From Chitinophaga ginsengisegetis (lineage in GTDB: Bacteria; Bacteroidota; Bacteroidia; Chitinophagales; Chitinophagaceae): DNA of 64,000 nt. The stretch covers positions 744,001 to 808,000 of the forward strand of contig NZ_FUZZ01000003.1 of the NCBI RefSeq assembly GCF_900168065.1. Direction: 5' to 3'. Position 1 is the stretch's first letter. Each line of letters opens with the position of its first letter. Positions 9,506 through 18,498 of the stretch are shown here, one piece after another. The notes beneath the pieces are model-generated. The model was not told where the DNA came from. It worked only from the letters and a program-made list of their open reading frames with translations, and did no database searches. Made by a program: the position numbers and the translations under genes.

Positions 9506-9949
9506 TTAAAGCACCTTTTTCAGGGTGTAATTACGCCCGCTTTGTATCGTTTTCTGATCGGAGTCTAATAATAACAGCTCATTTTCATTTACCTGCTGGT
9601 AATAGCGCTGGAGGTTTTTGTCTTTATTAGGATTCAGGTGGATTACAGTAGCTGCCGGATCAGCCGGGGTACCATGCACAATTGTATAAACGCCTTCACT
9701 GTTAAAGGTCTGGTTCTTCCCCTGGTAGGTTTCTTTCAGCGTGAAACGATCATCCGGTTGTTTTTGCAAGGTCAGCTCTGTAACAATACCCTCACAATCA
9801 GCACAAGGCAACGTTCCTGAATAAGTAACCCCTGACGCAGTGTCAGAAGGAGAGTTTACCGCTGCACTATCCGACTGGCCGGTTTTTGTACCGGAACCCT
9901 GACACGCAGCAAAGATTACTAACAGTAACAATAATGGCAAGTGTTTCAT
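9506..9949 (-). CDS. NlpE-like envelope lipoprotein
   Basis: A 147-residue lipoprotein, taking the ATG at 9949 because it begins the signal peptide MKHLPLLLLL with lipobox FAAC (Cys at 16). After a Ser/Thr/Gly-rich linker comes the NlpE N-terminal-type barrel domain with the signature SGTLPCADCEGI (CxxC) and the repeated threonine/glutamate strands. NlpE proteins sense surface or copper stress at the outer membrane in enterobacteria; in Bacteroidota the role is not established. It follows the phytase-like gene by 45 bp, probably in one transcript. Confidence 0.8.
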   Translation of the reverse strand: MKHLPLLLLLVIFAACQGSGTKTGQSDSAAVNSPSDTASGVTYSGTLPCADCEGIVTELTLQKQPDDRFTLKETYQGKNQTFNSEGVYTIVHGTPADPAATVIHLNPNKDKNLQRYYQQVNENELLLLDSDQKTIQSGRNYTLKKVL

Positions 9950-9994
9950 ATTGCAGGTTTTTCTGATCATAACAACAGATGGTCATTATTGTTT

Positions 9995-11140
9995 TTATGG
10001 GATAACTTCGAAAAGGAAAAACTGGTTTTCTTCTTTATCAGAAAAATTATTATCTGCTACAAACACCAGGCTTCGATGCCCGTTAGGCAAAACAGGACCA
10101 AAAGTAACGCCTTCAATGTTATCTATATATTTTCCCAGGCTTGCAAAATCCAGCAGCAATGTTTTGGCAGCCGGCTTGAAACGGGTATCCTCCCGGAGGG
10201 AATTAATACCACTGATACCAGTAGCACGACTAAGGTCGGTGATAAACACCTTGATGGTACAATCCTTTACGCCACTGGAAAACGATCTTTCAATAGTTAA
10301 AATTTTATCATTGTCCAGCACCATGATATCGGAAATGCCATTTACCTTAAACGCATTTTCAGGAATGGCGGGATGCGCCACCGGCTCCAGTTTATACGCA
10401 TATTGGGCCACCGGCTGACGGGTGTTGTTGTCAAATTTCAGGATACGGGTATAAGCGCCCTGCCCCACTTCGGCTCTCGGCCCATCTTCATAACGGGGTT
10501 CTTCCAGGCTCACATACAGGTATTTATAATTGGGGGTAAATCCCAGACCCTCAAATACGCCGTTGCGTCGAGGCCCGTTCTCTGTGGCATGCATCCTGAA
10601 TTGCGGCGGTAGTGCAAATGAATCCAGGTATTGCCCGTTCATACTGATTTCATAAATACCCGGATTTGTAAGAATAGTATCTTTTTCGTTTACAATACGT
10701 TCTCCTTCGCTGCTCCATACCAGCCGTTGCTTTTTGGCGTTGTACCGCATAGCCTCCGGGTCGGGCGTAAGGGAAGGATTGGTTTTGGTATCGGGATAGG
10801 GCTGCCCGTTGGGTTGTAGTAAAGTGGTAACGGCGGTAAACTTTACACTGTCAAATGATTTGTCGGAGAAGTAAAGCCGCGCGGTATAAAAGCGCGCCGG
10901 GTTCAGCGCGGAACGGTCGTCACAAATAAGATAATACTGCCCGGTAGCCGCGTCATAGTCAATACCGGATAAACCACCGGTTACCGTACCATTGAAAGGA
11001 AGGTTATACGGAACAATATATTCACCGATAAATTTTAGCTGGCCTATGCCCCTGGCAGCAGCACCGGTTTTACGGGTGGAGCTGCAACTGAAGATGCCCG
11101 CCAGTATAGGGAGGATCAGAAAAAGCAGGTATTTTTTCAT
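9995..11140 (-). CDS. Esterase-like activity of phytase family lipoprotein
   Basis: 381 residues with a signal peptide and lipobox (IFSC, Cys at 19), followed by a beta-propeller-type domain of the phytase-like family. Visible motifs are GGLSGIDYD, CDDRS, TPDPEAMRY and GVFEGLGFTPN, plus a C-terminal IEGVTFGP segment. Members are thought to be secreted phosphoesterases, though most are uncharacterised. It is followed by the NlpE-like gene. The substrate is unknown. Confidence 0.8.
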   Translation of the reverse strand: MKKYLLFLILPILAGIFSCSSTRKTGAAARGIGQLKFIGEYIVPYNLPFNGTVTGGLSGIDYDAATGQYYLICDDRSALNPARFYTARLYFSDKSFDSVKFTAVTTLLQPNGQPYPDTKTNPSLTPDPEAMRYNAKKQRLVWSSEGERIVNEKDTILTNPGIYEISMNGQYLDSFALPPQFRMHATENGPRRNGVFEGLGFTPNYKYLYVSLEEPRYEDGPRAEVGQGAYTRILKFDNNTRQPVAQYAYKLEPVAHPAIPENAFKVNGISDIMVLDNDKILTIERSFSSGVKDCTIKVFITDLSRATGISGINSLREDTRFKPAAKTLLLDFASLGKYIDNIEGVTFGPVLPNGHRSLVFVADNNFSDKEENQFFLFEVIP

Positions 11141-11271
11141 GGCGGCAAGTTAGGAAATCTCCTGCATTCAGATCGCTACACTGCATGAAGGATTTGTTAT
11201 GCACACGCATGGTACGGCGAAAAGCGGGTTTAAAAAACGTAAAGTATATTTTAATGTAGGGATTGGAAAAC

Positions 11272-11319
11272 ATAAAAATTCCCTGTTTAATTGATGGTTA
11301 TCACCAATTAAACAGGGAA
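11272..11319 (-). terminator. Rho-independent terminator of the 50-aa membrane protein gene
   Basis: A 15-bp perfect stem (11279-11293 with 11305-11319) is followed on the minus strand by a run of U (11273-11278). It lies 20 bases past the stop at 11340. Confidence 0.85.
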
Positions 11320-11339
11320 GGATAAAGTGCAGCGTAATC

Positions 11340-11492
11340 CTATAAGGCCCTGCCCCTGATTATATTCACAAGGATGGCAATAATAGCCAGCACAAGTAAG
11401 GCATGTATTAAACCACCGGCTGAATAAACAAAGAATCCAAGTATCCATCCTATAATGAGAATTACGGCAATTACATAAAGAAGGCTGTTCAT
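11340..11492 (-). CDS. Small lmo0937-family membrane protein (50 aa)
   Basis: A short gene of 50 codons plus stop. The product starts MNSLLYVIAVILIIGWILGF and has two membrane segments separated by a glycine turn (YSAGG), ending in a basic tail RGRAL. This is the pattern of the small lmo0937/DUF5670 membrane proteins, often induced by envelope stress but of unknown function. It has its own strong terminator, which supports it being real. Confidence 0.8.
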   Translation of the reverse strand: MNSLLYVIAVILIIGWILGFFVYSAGGLIHALLVLAIIAILVNIIRGRAL

Positions 11493-11748
11493 GTCTTAAG
11501 GATTTGATTCGCTTATTATACTAGAAAATTTATGCCAATAAGATAATTGCTTTGTATACAGCTGTTTTGCATTGCTGACATCGCTCTATTGTGGAACCTT
11601 CTCCACCATCCGAGAAAAAAAAGGACGGAAAATAGCAGCCTCTCCATCCGCAAATACTTCATGATAAAGGGTTTTACAGTATGGACGCATTTTTGGAAAT
11701 AAAATAGTTATATCATAAGACTATTTTTTTAACCATAAATTTTTGATC

Positions 11749-12204
11749 ATGTTACAAGAGGAAAAGTTGGTCACACTTTTAAGCGATCTCGTAAAAATCA
11801 ATAATGACCGGATAGAAGGATACAAGCAAGCGCAGGATGCCAGTGATGACGCAGATGTGAAAGCGCTGTTTCAACATATGATCAACGACAGTTTAAAATA
11901 TGTAGGAGAACTGAACCTGTTATTGAGAGCGCAGGGCGCAGATGCAGAAACAGATACCACTGTCAGTGGAAAACTATACCGGACCTGGATGGCCATAAAA
12001 ACCACATTTACGGGTACTGACCGGTATGCTCTTTTCTCCTCCTGTGAGTACGGGGAAGATGCTGTACAGCGCGCCTACGCCGATGCCCTGAGCATGGATG
12101 TAGCCATGCCCTACAGCATGAGGGAAATCATTGGTAATCAGCAGGCGAACCTTAAGGAAGCACACGATACGATCAAGAGCTACCGCAATGTAGTGAGCCA
12201 ATAG
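11749..12204 (+). CDS. PA2169-family four-helix-bundle protein
   Basis: 151 residues of mostly alpha-helical, acidic sequence matching the PA2169/DUF2383 ferritin-like family: N-terminal LLSDLVKINNDRIEGYKQA, a middle GKLYRTWMAIKTTFTG, then CEYGEDAVQRAYADAL and a C-terminal EAHDTIKSYR. The function is unknown; family members are usually stress- or stationary-phase-induced. I use the ATG at 11749; a TTG two codons upstream is less likely. An AT-rich region precedes it. It is the only coding gene on this strand between 11.3 and 18.9 kb. Confidence 0.85.
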   Translation: MLQEEKLVTLLSDLVKINNDRIEGYKQAQDASDDADVKALFQHMINDSLKYVGELNLLLRAQGADAETDTTVSGKLYRTWMAIKTTFTGTDRYALFSSCEYGEDAVQRAYADALSMDVAMPYSMREIIGNQQANLKEAHDTIKSYRNVVSQ

Positions 12205-12280
12205 CATTCTGTGCAGACGTATACTGTCTGTTCTTTTTGTTCAAATCAACACATTAAGCGGTTGTTCAGGATTGCCATAT

Positions 12281-12390
12281 TACATTTGAATTCATGAAAT
12301 TCCAATCATACTTATATTGATAAGTAATATGGCAACTACGGGATTTTCGGTACAGGGCTGCTTCCTCATCGTTTGAAGCAGCCCTTTTTT
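12281..12390 (+). ncRNA. Candidate small RNA A (with promoter and terminator)
   Basis: An exact -7 element TACATTTG (12281-12288) with a TTG 16 bp upstream predicts transcription from about 12294. An intrinsic terminator ends it at about 12390, giving a transcript near 97 nt. It holds a 15-codon frame (12329-12376, MATTGFSVQGCFLIV) whose stop lies inside the terminator loop. The transcript could be a small RNA, a leader-like peptide, or merely the 3' end of the preceding gene. Confidence 0.4.
12355..12390 (+). terminator. Rho-independent terminator
   Basis: A 10-bp stem GGGCTGCTTC/GAAGCAGCCC with a 10-base loop is followed by six T. It ends transcription from the PA2169-family gene and/or candidate small RNA A. 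Confidence 0.9.
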
Positions 12391-12525
12391 ATACGGTGGA
12401 TATGAGGGGTTTTTCTGAAATCAGACCCCGAAAACAACGAATAAACAGCGCTTCTGTTCAACAAGCTCATTCTTGTTCATTTTGTTCAGTTTGACAGGGT
12501 GCTTTAAGAATTAAAGGACCTGCAT

Positions 12526-12626
12526 TATCTTTGGCAGGACTGAGAGAAGTATCTCTTGTATTACTTTTAACCTCCCCATGAAAAACAACAATAACTATCA
12601 GGTGGCCTAACCAACCACCTTTTTTA
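12526..12626 (+). ncRNA. Candidate small RNA B, overlapping the 3' end of thiH
   Basis: An exact -7 element TATCTTTG (12526-12533) predicts a start near 12539. An intrinsic terminator (GGTGG/CCACC stem at 12601-12619, then T7) lies opposite the last thiH codons. The ~88-nt transcript has an internal hairpin AGAGA-AGTA-TCTCT and a 10-codon frame (12578-12610, MKNNNNYQVA) that stops inside the terminator hairpin. Either a small RNA, possibly antisense to the thiH 3' end, or a tiny peptide gene. No good -33 element is visible. Confidence 0.4.
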
Positions 12627-13737
12627 TTTCCCCGGAGAAAGCAGGATCCCAATCTTTCCAAACCGGCTCAAATCCTTGTTTTTTCAGCATGTCTGCAATA
12701 GCGGCAGCGCTCCTGTCGTCAGATATTTCAAACTGTTCCAGCGACTGCTGATCTACTACATAACCACCCGGATTGGTTTTCGAGGCGGCACTCATGGCCG
12801 TAATACCCAGATTCACAATGTTATTCCTGAATTTCTCCTCTTCCCGGGTAGAAATACTAAGTTCCACTTCCTGGTTAAATAACCGGTAGGCGCAGATCAG
12901 CTGTACCAGCTCCCGGTCGTTCATCACTACTTTGGGGGTTAGTCCGCCGGAGAATGGCCGCAGCCGGGGGAAAGAAATACTGTATTTTGTTTGCCAGTAT
13001 TTTTTCTCCAGGTAGGCGAGGTGCAGCGCGGTAAAGAAACTGTCGGTACGCCAGTCCTCCAGCCCTATTAATACGCCCAGTCCCATTTTATGAATGCCGG
13101 CACGTCCCAGCCGGTCGGGTGTTTCCAGCCGGTAGTCGAAGTTGGATTTCCGCCCTTTAGGATGATGTTTTTTATAGTCGTCCTGGTGGTAAGTTTCCTG
13201 GTATACCAATACGGCATGTAGTCCCAGCTCCGCCAGTTCCCGGTAATCCTGTTCATCCATCGGTTGTACTTCCATCGAAATATTGGCGAAGTGCGGCCGG
13301 AGCAGTTGTAATGTCTTCTTAAAATAGTCTGTGCTTACCAGCTGGTTTGCTTCTCCCGTTACCAGCAAAACGTGCTCAAACCCCATTTCCTTAATGGCAG
13401 CTGTTTCCAGCAGCATTTCCGCCGGGCTCAGTGTTTTCCGCCTGATCTTATTGTCGAGGCTGAAGCCGCAATAGGTGCAGATATTCTGGCATTCGTTCGA
13501 TAAATACATCGGGATATACAACTGCATGGTGTTACCAAACCGTTGCCGGGTAAGCGCCTGGCTCATTGCCGCCATTTCGGCAAGGTAGGGCGCTGCTGCC
13601 GGAGAAATAAGCGCAGCAAAATCTTCCAGTGAACGGCGCTGGTTATGCAGGGCCTGTTCCACATCCCTGGCTGTTTTAGCATAGATACCGGCTTTTACCT
13701 CATTCCATTCATACTGATCAAATATGCTTTTAAACAT
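12607..13737 (-). CDS. thiH: Tyrosine lyase ThiH (radical SAM)
   Basis: Cleaves tyrosine by radical SAM chemistry to dehydroglycine, which ThiG uses to build the thiazole phosphate of thiamin. It has 376 residues, with the radical SAM cluster motif CQNICTYC (CxxxCxxC, about 85-92), the SMEVQPM stretch, and the C-terminal biotin/thiamin-synthase-associated region with NPGGYVV. It is the last gene of the thiamin operon, 29 bp after thiG. The last codons overlap an oppositely directed intrinsic terminator. A ThiO route is not seen here, so this strain uses the tyrosine-dependent branch. Confidence 0.95.
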   Translation of the reverse strand: MFKSIFDQYEWNEVKAGIYAKTARDVEQALHNQRRSLEDFAALISPAAAPYLAEMAAMSQALTRQRFGNTMQLYIPMYLSNECQNICTYCGFSLDNKIRRKTLSPAEMLLETAAIKEMGFEHVLLVTGEANQLVSTDYFKKTLQLLRPHFANISMEVQPMDEQDYRELAELGLHAVLVYQETYHQDDYKKHHPKGRKSNFDYRLETPDRLGRAGIHKMGLGVLIGLEDWRTDSFFTALHLAYLEKKYWQTKYSISFPRLRPFSGGLTPKVVMNDRELVQLICAYRLFNQEVELSISTREEEKFRNNIVNLGITAMSAASKTNPGGYVVDQQSLEQFEISDDRSAAAIADMLKKQGFEPVWKDWDPAFSGEIKKVVG

Positions 13738-13766
13738 ACGGAAGGATTAATAAGATGATAAAATAA

Positions 13767-14540
13767 TTATGCTTCATCGAGAAATGCGATCAACGGGCTG
13801 GAGGCCACTGCGTGCTGACTGCTGACAGGTAAGCCAGCTTCATAGGCCATGCGCCCGGCCTCCACGCCTGCTTTGAAGGCGGCGGCCATTTGCACCGGGT
13901 TGCGGGCCACGGCAATCGCCGTGTTCACCAGCACCGCACTGGCGCCCATTTCCATCGCCTGCGCAGCATGGGAAGGACTGCCAATACCTGCATCCACAAT
14001 CACCGGTATGTTGCTTTGCGCAATGATGATCTCCAGGAAATCGAAGGTTTTCAATCCCTTATTGCTGCCAATAGGAGCGCCAAGAGGCATTACTGCAGCA
14101 GTGCCCACGTCTTCCAATCGCTTACATAATACCGGATCCGCATGTACATACGGGAGTACCACGAATCCCAGTTTCACCAGCTCTTCCGCCGCCAGCAATG
14201 TTTCCACGGGGTCGGGCATCAGGTAGCGGGGATCAGGGTGGATTTCTAATTTTATCCAGTTTGTTTCCAGTGCTTCGCGGGCTAACTGTGCCGCATATAC
14301 GGCTTCTTTGGCGGTACGTACGCCGGAAGTATTGGGAAGCAGGTGCATTCTTGAATGCGACAGGTGCCGCAGCATATCATCTGCTTTATTATCCATCTCC
14401 ACCCGTTTCAGCGCTACGGTAACCAGTTCACTGCCAGAGGCCAGCAGCGCACTTTCCATCACCTCGGGAGAAGAAAATTTCCCGGTACCGGTAAACAGGC
14501 GGGAGTAAAACTCCCTGCCGGCAATAATTAATGGCTCCAT
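13767..14540 (-). CDS. thiG: Thiazole synthase ThiG
   Basis: Condenses deoxyxylulose 5-phosphate, dehydroglycine and sulfur from ThiS thiocarboxylate into thiazole phosphate. 257 residues of TIM barrel, with FTGTGKF near the N-terminus, the Schiff-base lysine region LVTVALKRVEM, LPNTSGVRTA, PIGSNKG, and the phosphate-binding VDAGIGSPSHAAQAMEMGASAVLVN. It overlaps the end of thiE by 13 bp, indicating translational coupling, and is followed by thiH. Confidence 0.96.
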   Translation of the reverse strand: MEPLIIAGREFYSRLFTGTGKFSSPEVMESALLASGSELVTVALKRVEMDNKADDMLRHLSHSRMHLLPNTSGVRTAKEAVYAAQLAREALETNWIKLEIHPDPRYLMPDPVETLLAAEELVKLGFVVLPYVHADPVLCKRLEDVGTAAVMPLGAPIGSNKGLKTFDFLEIIIAQSNIPVIVDAGIGSPSHAAQAMEMGASAVLVNTAIAVARNPVQMAAAFKAGVEAGRMAYEAGLPVSSQHAVASSPLIAFLDEA

Positions 14541-15160
14541 GTAGATAATTGTTTTAACTGGTGATGAATCTGGCTCACAACGGCCTGTTTATCTGTTGCA
14601 TGGGTAATCAGTCCGCTCACTGCAATACCGTGAATACCGGTTTCCATCAATGCCGGGATATCTTCCGGCAGGATACCGCCAATGGCAATAACGGGAATGC
14701 CTATATTTTTTTCTTTTAAAGATTGCAGGATAGATTGATAGCCGCTCAACCCCAGTATGGGGCTGAGATTTTGCTTGGTGGTAGTAAACCGGTATGGGCC
14801 TACACCTACGTAACTGGCGCCATCCTGTACGTGTTGCAGGATATCTGCAAGCGTATTCGCGGTGCCGCCAACAATCATCTTATCGCCGGTAATAGCGCGG
14901 GCGGCGGCAACGGTCATATCCAGTTTGCCTACGTGTACGCCCGCTGCTGCTACTGCTACCGCAATCTGTGGATAGTCGTTGATGATAAGAGATGCCTGGT
15001 AGCGATCGCAGATCTTTTTCACTGCTTCCGCCACCGGCAACACCGTGGCCGGTGATTCATTTTTGATACGAAGCTGGATCCATGTGCAGCCGGCATCGCA
15101 GGCGGCGAGTATATTATCGGTATGTGATGATTGTGATATGTAATGTAAGTTGCTGATCAT
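14528..15160 (-). CDS. thiE: Thiamin-phosphate synthase ThiE
   Basis: Joins hydroxymethylpyrimidine pyrophosphate to thiazole phosphate, giving thiamin phosphate. 210 residues of TIM barrel with WIQLRIKN, the LIINDYP segment, GVHVGKLDM, VGGTANT, YVGVGPYRFTTTKQN and a C-terminal IAIGGI plus GIAVSGLI phosphate-binding loops. This is the better conserved of the two ThiE-like genes in the operon. Its ATG overlaps the thiD stop (ATGA), and its 3' end overlaps thiG. Confidence 0.92.
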   Translation of the reverse strand: MISNLHYISQSSHTDNILAACDAGCTWIQLRIKNESPATVLPVAEAVKKICDRYQASLIINDYPQIAVAVAAAGVHVGKLDMTVAAARAITGDKMIVGGTANTLADILQHVQDGASYVGVGPYRFTTTKQNLSPILGLSGYQSILQSLKEKNIGIPVIAIGGILPEDIPALMETGIHGIAVSGLITHATDKQAVVSQIHHQLKQLSTWSH

Positions 15161-15909
15161 ATGTGATGGTATCCTGTTAATGATGAATGACTGGCTAATA
15201 ATTTTTCCGTATATACTTTACCGTTAGCGCATGCTTCCTGTAGTGAAAAACCCCGTGCCAAACCCGCAGTGATGGCGGCGGACAGCACACAGCCCGAACC
15301 GTGTTTGGGAAATACTTCTTTCAGTACCGAGGGGAAAGTATGGATTACATCGCCGGTATACAGCATATCATATCCCGGCTTATTTTTATGATGACCTCCC
15401 TTCAACAGTACTGTACAACCCGCAGATAATTGCCGGGCCGCAGCTTCGCCGTCGGTAAGCCCCGTTAACAACAATGCCTCATCGTAGTTGGGCGTTAACA
15501 GGTAAATCTCCGACAGCAGCTCCTTCCACGCCTGCTGGTGAATGCTGCCGTGAAAAGAAAAGCCTGCCGATGCTTTCAATACCGGGTCCACGATAATGCG
15601 TATACCGGGCGATAATTGTTTTACCTGTCTTACCAGTTCAAGCAAGGATTGTATATCCGGCATGATACCGATTTTACAATATTGCAAACGCGTATTGCAT
15701 AGCAATGGCTTCGCTTGCGCCAGTATATGCGTTACCGGTATCCACTCCACTGATACAAACTGTTCCGGTGTTTGCACGGTAATCGCCGTGCAAACGCCCA
15801 TGCCGTTTACCCTGTGTTGTTCAAATGTTTTGATATCTGCCAGTAAACCTGCGCCCCCGCTGGGATCCAGACCGGCAAAGCTCATCACGTAAGGTCGCTC
15901 TTGTTCCAT
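15157..15909 (-). CDS. thiD: Hydroxymethylpyrimidine/phosphomethylpyrimidine kinase ThiD
   Basis: Phosphorylates HMP and HMP-phosphate to HMP pyrophosphate for ThiE. 250 residues of ribokinase-like fold: N-terminal AGLDPSGGAGLLADIKTF, the GMGVCTAITVQTP stretch, VDPVLKASAG, LTPNYDEALLLTG, LLKGGHH, and the catalytic HGSGCVLSAAITAGLA. It overlaps the upstream TenI/ThiE-like gene by 25 bp and thiE by 4 bp. Confidence 0.95.
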   Translation of the reverse strand: MEQERPYVMSFAGLDPSGGAGLLADIKTFEQHRVNGMGVCTAITVQTPEQFVSVEWIPVTHILAQAKPLLCNTRLQYCKIGIMPDIQSLLELVRQVKQLSPGIRIIVDPVLKASAGFSFHGSIHQQAWKELLSEIYLLTPNYDEALLLTGLTDGEAAARQLSAGCTVLLKGGHHKNKPGYDMLYTGDVIHTFPSVLKEVFPKHGSGCVLSAAITAGLARGFSLQEACANGKVYTEKLLASHSSLTGYHHI

Positions 15910-16520
15910 AGCTGCTGTATACGGTAGTAATTTTCCACGGCCTGCGCCGGTGTTTTCCAGATGGCTCCCAGCAAAGCTGCGCCATCAAAATGCCAGTTTC
16001 TTAGTAAATGTATATTGGTATGATCTACACCACCCAAAGCGAGTACCTGCCGGTTGTTTTTATCAGGAAGACTTCCTTCCAGCCGGCCATGATAGCCAGG
16101 TTTGGAGATACTGTTAAAGACCGGGCTTAATAACAATGCCTGAAAGCGTTTGTCCGTTAGCGTTATACCATCTGTTGAATGAATACCTGTGCTGTTTTCT
16201 TTGAAATTTTCCGGAGATAGATAACGGGTTGGCAGTTCCGTTTTTCCGTTACCGGCAACAGCATCCGATAATAACCGGTGCATCCCTTCACCGCTCCAGT
16301 GCACGCCTGCAAGGCCATACCGGGCCGCCAGCGCGCGCTGATCGCGGATAAGAATACGGCTGTAGCATTCCGGCGGAAGCTTATCCAGCAACGCAGTGTA
16401 CTGCGCTGTTGACCATCCGGGCTTTCTTAACAGCACACGCTCCACCCCTGCTGCCAATAAGGCCGCAATGATATCCACTTCTTCGTGTATCCGTTCAGGT
16501 GATGTGATAATCCAGATCAA
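15885..16520 (-). CDS. TenI/ThiE-like protein (second ThiE paralogue)
   Basis: 211 residues with the fold pattern of ThiE/TenI but much diverged: VLLRKPGWS replaces the QLREK motif, ILIRDQRALAARYGLAGVHWSGEG corresponds to the substrate loop, and LALGGVDHTN plus GAALLGAIW form the phosphate-binding end. Several ThiE catalytic residues are not evident, so a TenI-type thiazole tautomerase role is more likely than a second synthase. It lies 34 bp after thiC and overlaps thiD. Such a pair is common in Bacteroidota thiamin operons. Confidence 0.75.
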   Translation of the reverse strand: MIWIITSPERIHEEVDIIAALLAAGVERVLLRKPGWSTAQYTALLDKLPPECYSRILIRDQRALAARYGLAGVHWSGEGMHRLLSDAVAGNGKTELPTRYLSPENFKENSTGIHSTDGITLTDKRFQALLLSPVFNSISKPGYHGRLEGSLPDKNNRQVLALGGVDHTNIHLLRNWHFDGAALLGAIWKTPAQAVENYYRIQQLWNKSDLT

Positions 16521-16554
16521 CTATTTTAGCATTTAGTTTTTAATGCGGCCATAC

Positions 16555-18414
16555 TTACAGGTAGATTTCTCCTCCCTGTTCAGCAAAGGCAGCGGCTTTC
16601 TCCCTCATGCCGGCGGTCATGGCGTCCTCTTCTTCCAAACCCTTTTGTGCGGCAAAATCACGTACTTCCTGTGTAATTTTCATGGAGCAGAAATTGGGTC
16701 CGCACATGGAGCAGAAGTGTGCTACTTTGGCGCCGTCTGCAGGCAATGTTTCGTCGTGATAAGAACGGGCGGTTTCCGGATCAAGCGCAAGATTGAACTG
16801 GTCTTCCCAGCGGAACTCAAAGCGAGCCTTGCTAAGTGCATTGTCTCTGTGCTGTGCGCCCGGGTGGCCTTTTGCCAGGTCGGCGGCATGAGCGGCGATC
16901 TTGTAGGTGATCACACCCTGCCGTACATCTTCTTTATTTGGTAATCCAAGATGTTCTTTAGGTGTTACATAACACAGCATAGCACAGCCAAACCAGCCTA
17001 TCATAGCGGCGCCTATCCCGGAAGTGATATGATCATAGCCTGGTGCAATGTCGGTAGTTAAAGGTCCCAGCGTATAGAAAGGCGCTTCATGACAGTGTTC
17101 CAATTGCTTATCCATATTGGTTTTAATGAGGTGCATCGGTACGTGGCCCGGCCCTTCAATCATCACCTGTACGGAATGTTTCCATGCTATTTTGGTGAGT
17201 TCGCCGAGGGTTTCGAGTTCAGCAAACTGTGCGGCATCGTTGGCATCGGCAATACTGCCTGGGCGTAATCCATCTCCCAGGGAAAAGGAAACATCATAGG
17301 CTTTCATGATTTCACAGATTTCTTCGAAATGCGTGTACAGGAAATTTTCTTTGTGATGCGCCAGGCACCATTTAGCCATGATGGAGCCTCCGCGGGAAAC
17401 GATACCGGTTACACGTTTAGCCGTTAACGGTATATATCTCAGCAGTACGCCTGCGTGGATAGTGAAGTAGTCAACACCTTGCTCTGCCTGTTCTATGAGC
17501 GTGTCGCGGAAAATTTCCCACGTAAGGGCTTCTGCTTTTCCATTTACTTTTTCCAGTGCCTGGTAAATGGGTACGGTACCGATGGGCACCGGCGAATTGC
17601 GGATAATCCATTCCCTGGTTTCGTGGATATTTTTACCGGTGCTCAGGTCCATAATGGTATCTGCGCCCCAACGGCAGGACCACACTGCTTTTTCCACTTC
17701 TTCTTCTATACTGGAGGTAACTGCAGAGTTGCCGATGTTGGCATTTATTTTCACGAGGAAGTTGCGGCCAATGATCATGGGTTCGCTTTCCGGGTGATTA
17801 ATGTTTGCGGGGATGATGGCTCTGCCGGCGGCAATTTCCTGGCGCACAAATTCAGGTGTAATGAATTTCACGGGTGTATTGGCGCCAAAGCTCTGACCTT
17901 TATGTTGGTGCCAGAGGGCGTTGTTTTGTTCAAACAGCTGATCAGCACATTGATTTTCCCGGATGGCGATGTATTCCATTTCGGGTGTAATGATGCCCTG
18001 TTGTGCGTAATACAACTGGGTTACATTTTGCCCGGGTTTCGCACGCAGGGGTTTATGTGTGTGGCTCATGAGCGGCATCTTCCCGCCTTCTTTCATCAGC
18101 AGTTCTCTTACAAACGGGCTGGTGTATTCCGGGAGTTGTTCCACGTCTTTCCGGTCGTTGATCCATGTTTCACGGATGCGCGGAATGCCGGTAGCTACAT
18201 CAATATGAATGTTCGGATCTGAAAAGGCGCCGCTGGTATCGTATACTACTACCGGTGCATTGGGAACGGCATCGCCGTTTTTTCCATGAATACGTGTATC
18301 CGTGAGCGTTATTTTGCGCATGGCTACTTTCACGGGGTGGATGATTCCGTCCACATATATTTTCTCTGAGGCAGGAAAGGGTGTGCGGCTGAGTGCCACG
18401 GGCTGATTATGCAT
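16555..18414 (-). CDS. thiC: Phosphomethylpyrimidine synthase ThiC
   Basis: A radical SAM enzyme that rearranges aminoimidazole ribotide into HMP phosphate. 619 residues from the ATG at 18414; an open frame reaches 18465, but that extension does not resemble ThiC. Landmarks are RETWINDRKDVEQLPEYTS, NANIGNSAV, STGKNIHETREW, SLGDGLRPGSIADA, EGPGHVP, and the C-terminal 4Fe-4S motif CSMCGPNFC. It lies 84 bp behind thiS and under the TPP riboswitch. The N-terminal ThiC-associated domain is present. Confidence 0.96.
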   Translation of the reverse strand: MHNQPVALSRTPFPASEKIYVDGIIHPVKVAMRKITLTDTRIHGKNGDAVPNAPVVVYDTSGAFSDPNIHIDVATGIPRIRETWINDRKDVEQLPEYTSPFVRELLMKEGGKMPLMSHTHKPLRAKPGQNVTQLYYAQQGIITPEMEYIAIRENQCADQLFEQNNALWHQHKGQSFGANTPVKFITPEFVRQEIAAGRAIIPANINHPESEPMIIGRNFLVKINANIGNSAVTSSIEEEVEKAVWSCRWGADTIMDLSTGKNIHETREWIIRNSPVPIGTVPIYQALEKVNGKAEALTWEIFRDTLIEQAEQGVDYFTIHAGVLLRYIPLTAKRVTGIVSRGGSIMAKWCLAHHKENFLYTHFEEICEIMKAYDVSFSLGDGLRPGSIADANDAAQFAELETLGELTKIAWKHSVQVMIEGPGHVPMHLIKTNMDKQLEHCHEAPFYTLGPLTTDIAPGYDHITSGIGAAMIGWFGCAMLCYVTPKEHLGLPNKEDVRQGVITYKIAAHAADLAKGHPGAQHRDNALSKARFEFRWEDQFNLALDPETARSYHDETLPADGAKVAHFCSMCGPNFCSMKITQEVRDFAAQKGLEEEDAMTAGMREKAAAFAEQGGEIYL

Positions 18415-18498
18415 GATATCTGGTTTTTTTAGAGATAGAAATGCCGGTTCCGTGATAATGATCACGGAAAAGACTATACGAAAAATGAAATACAGGGT

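Noticed and set aside
11070..11273. 67-codon minus-strand frame upstream of the phytase-like gene
   Set aside because: Overlaps the start of the phytase-like gene in another frame and runs into the terminator U-tract; composition is not protein-like.
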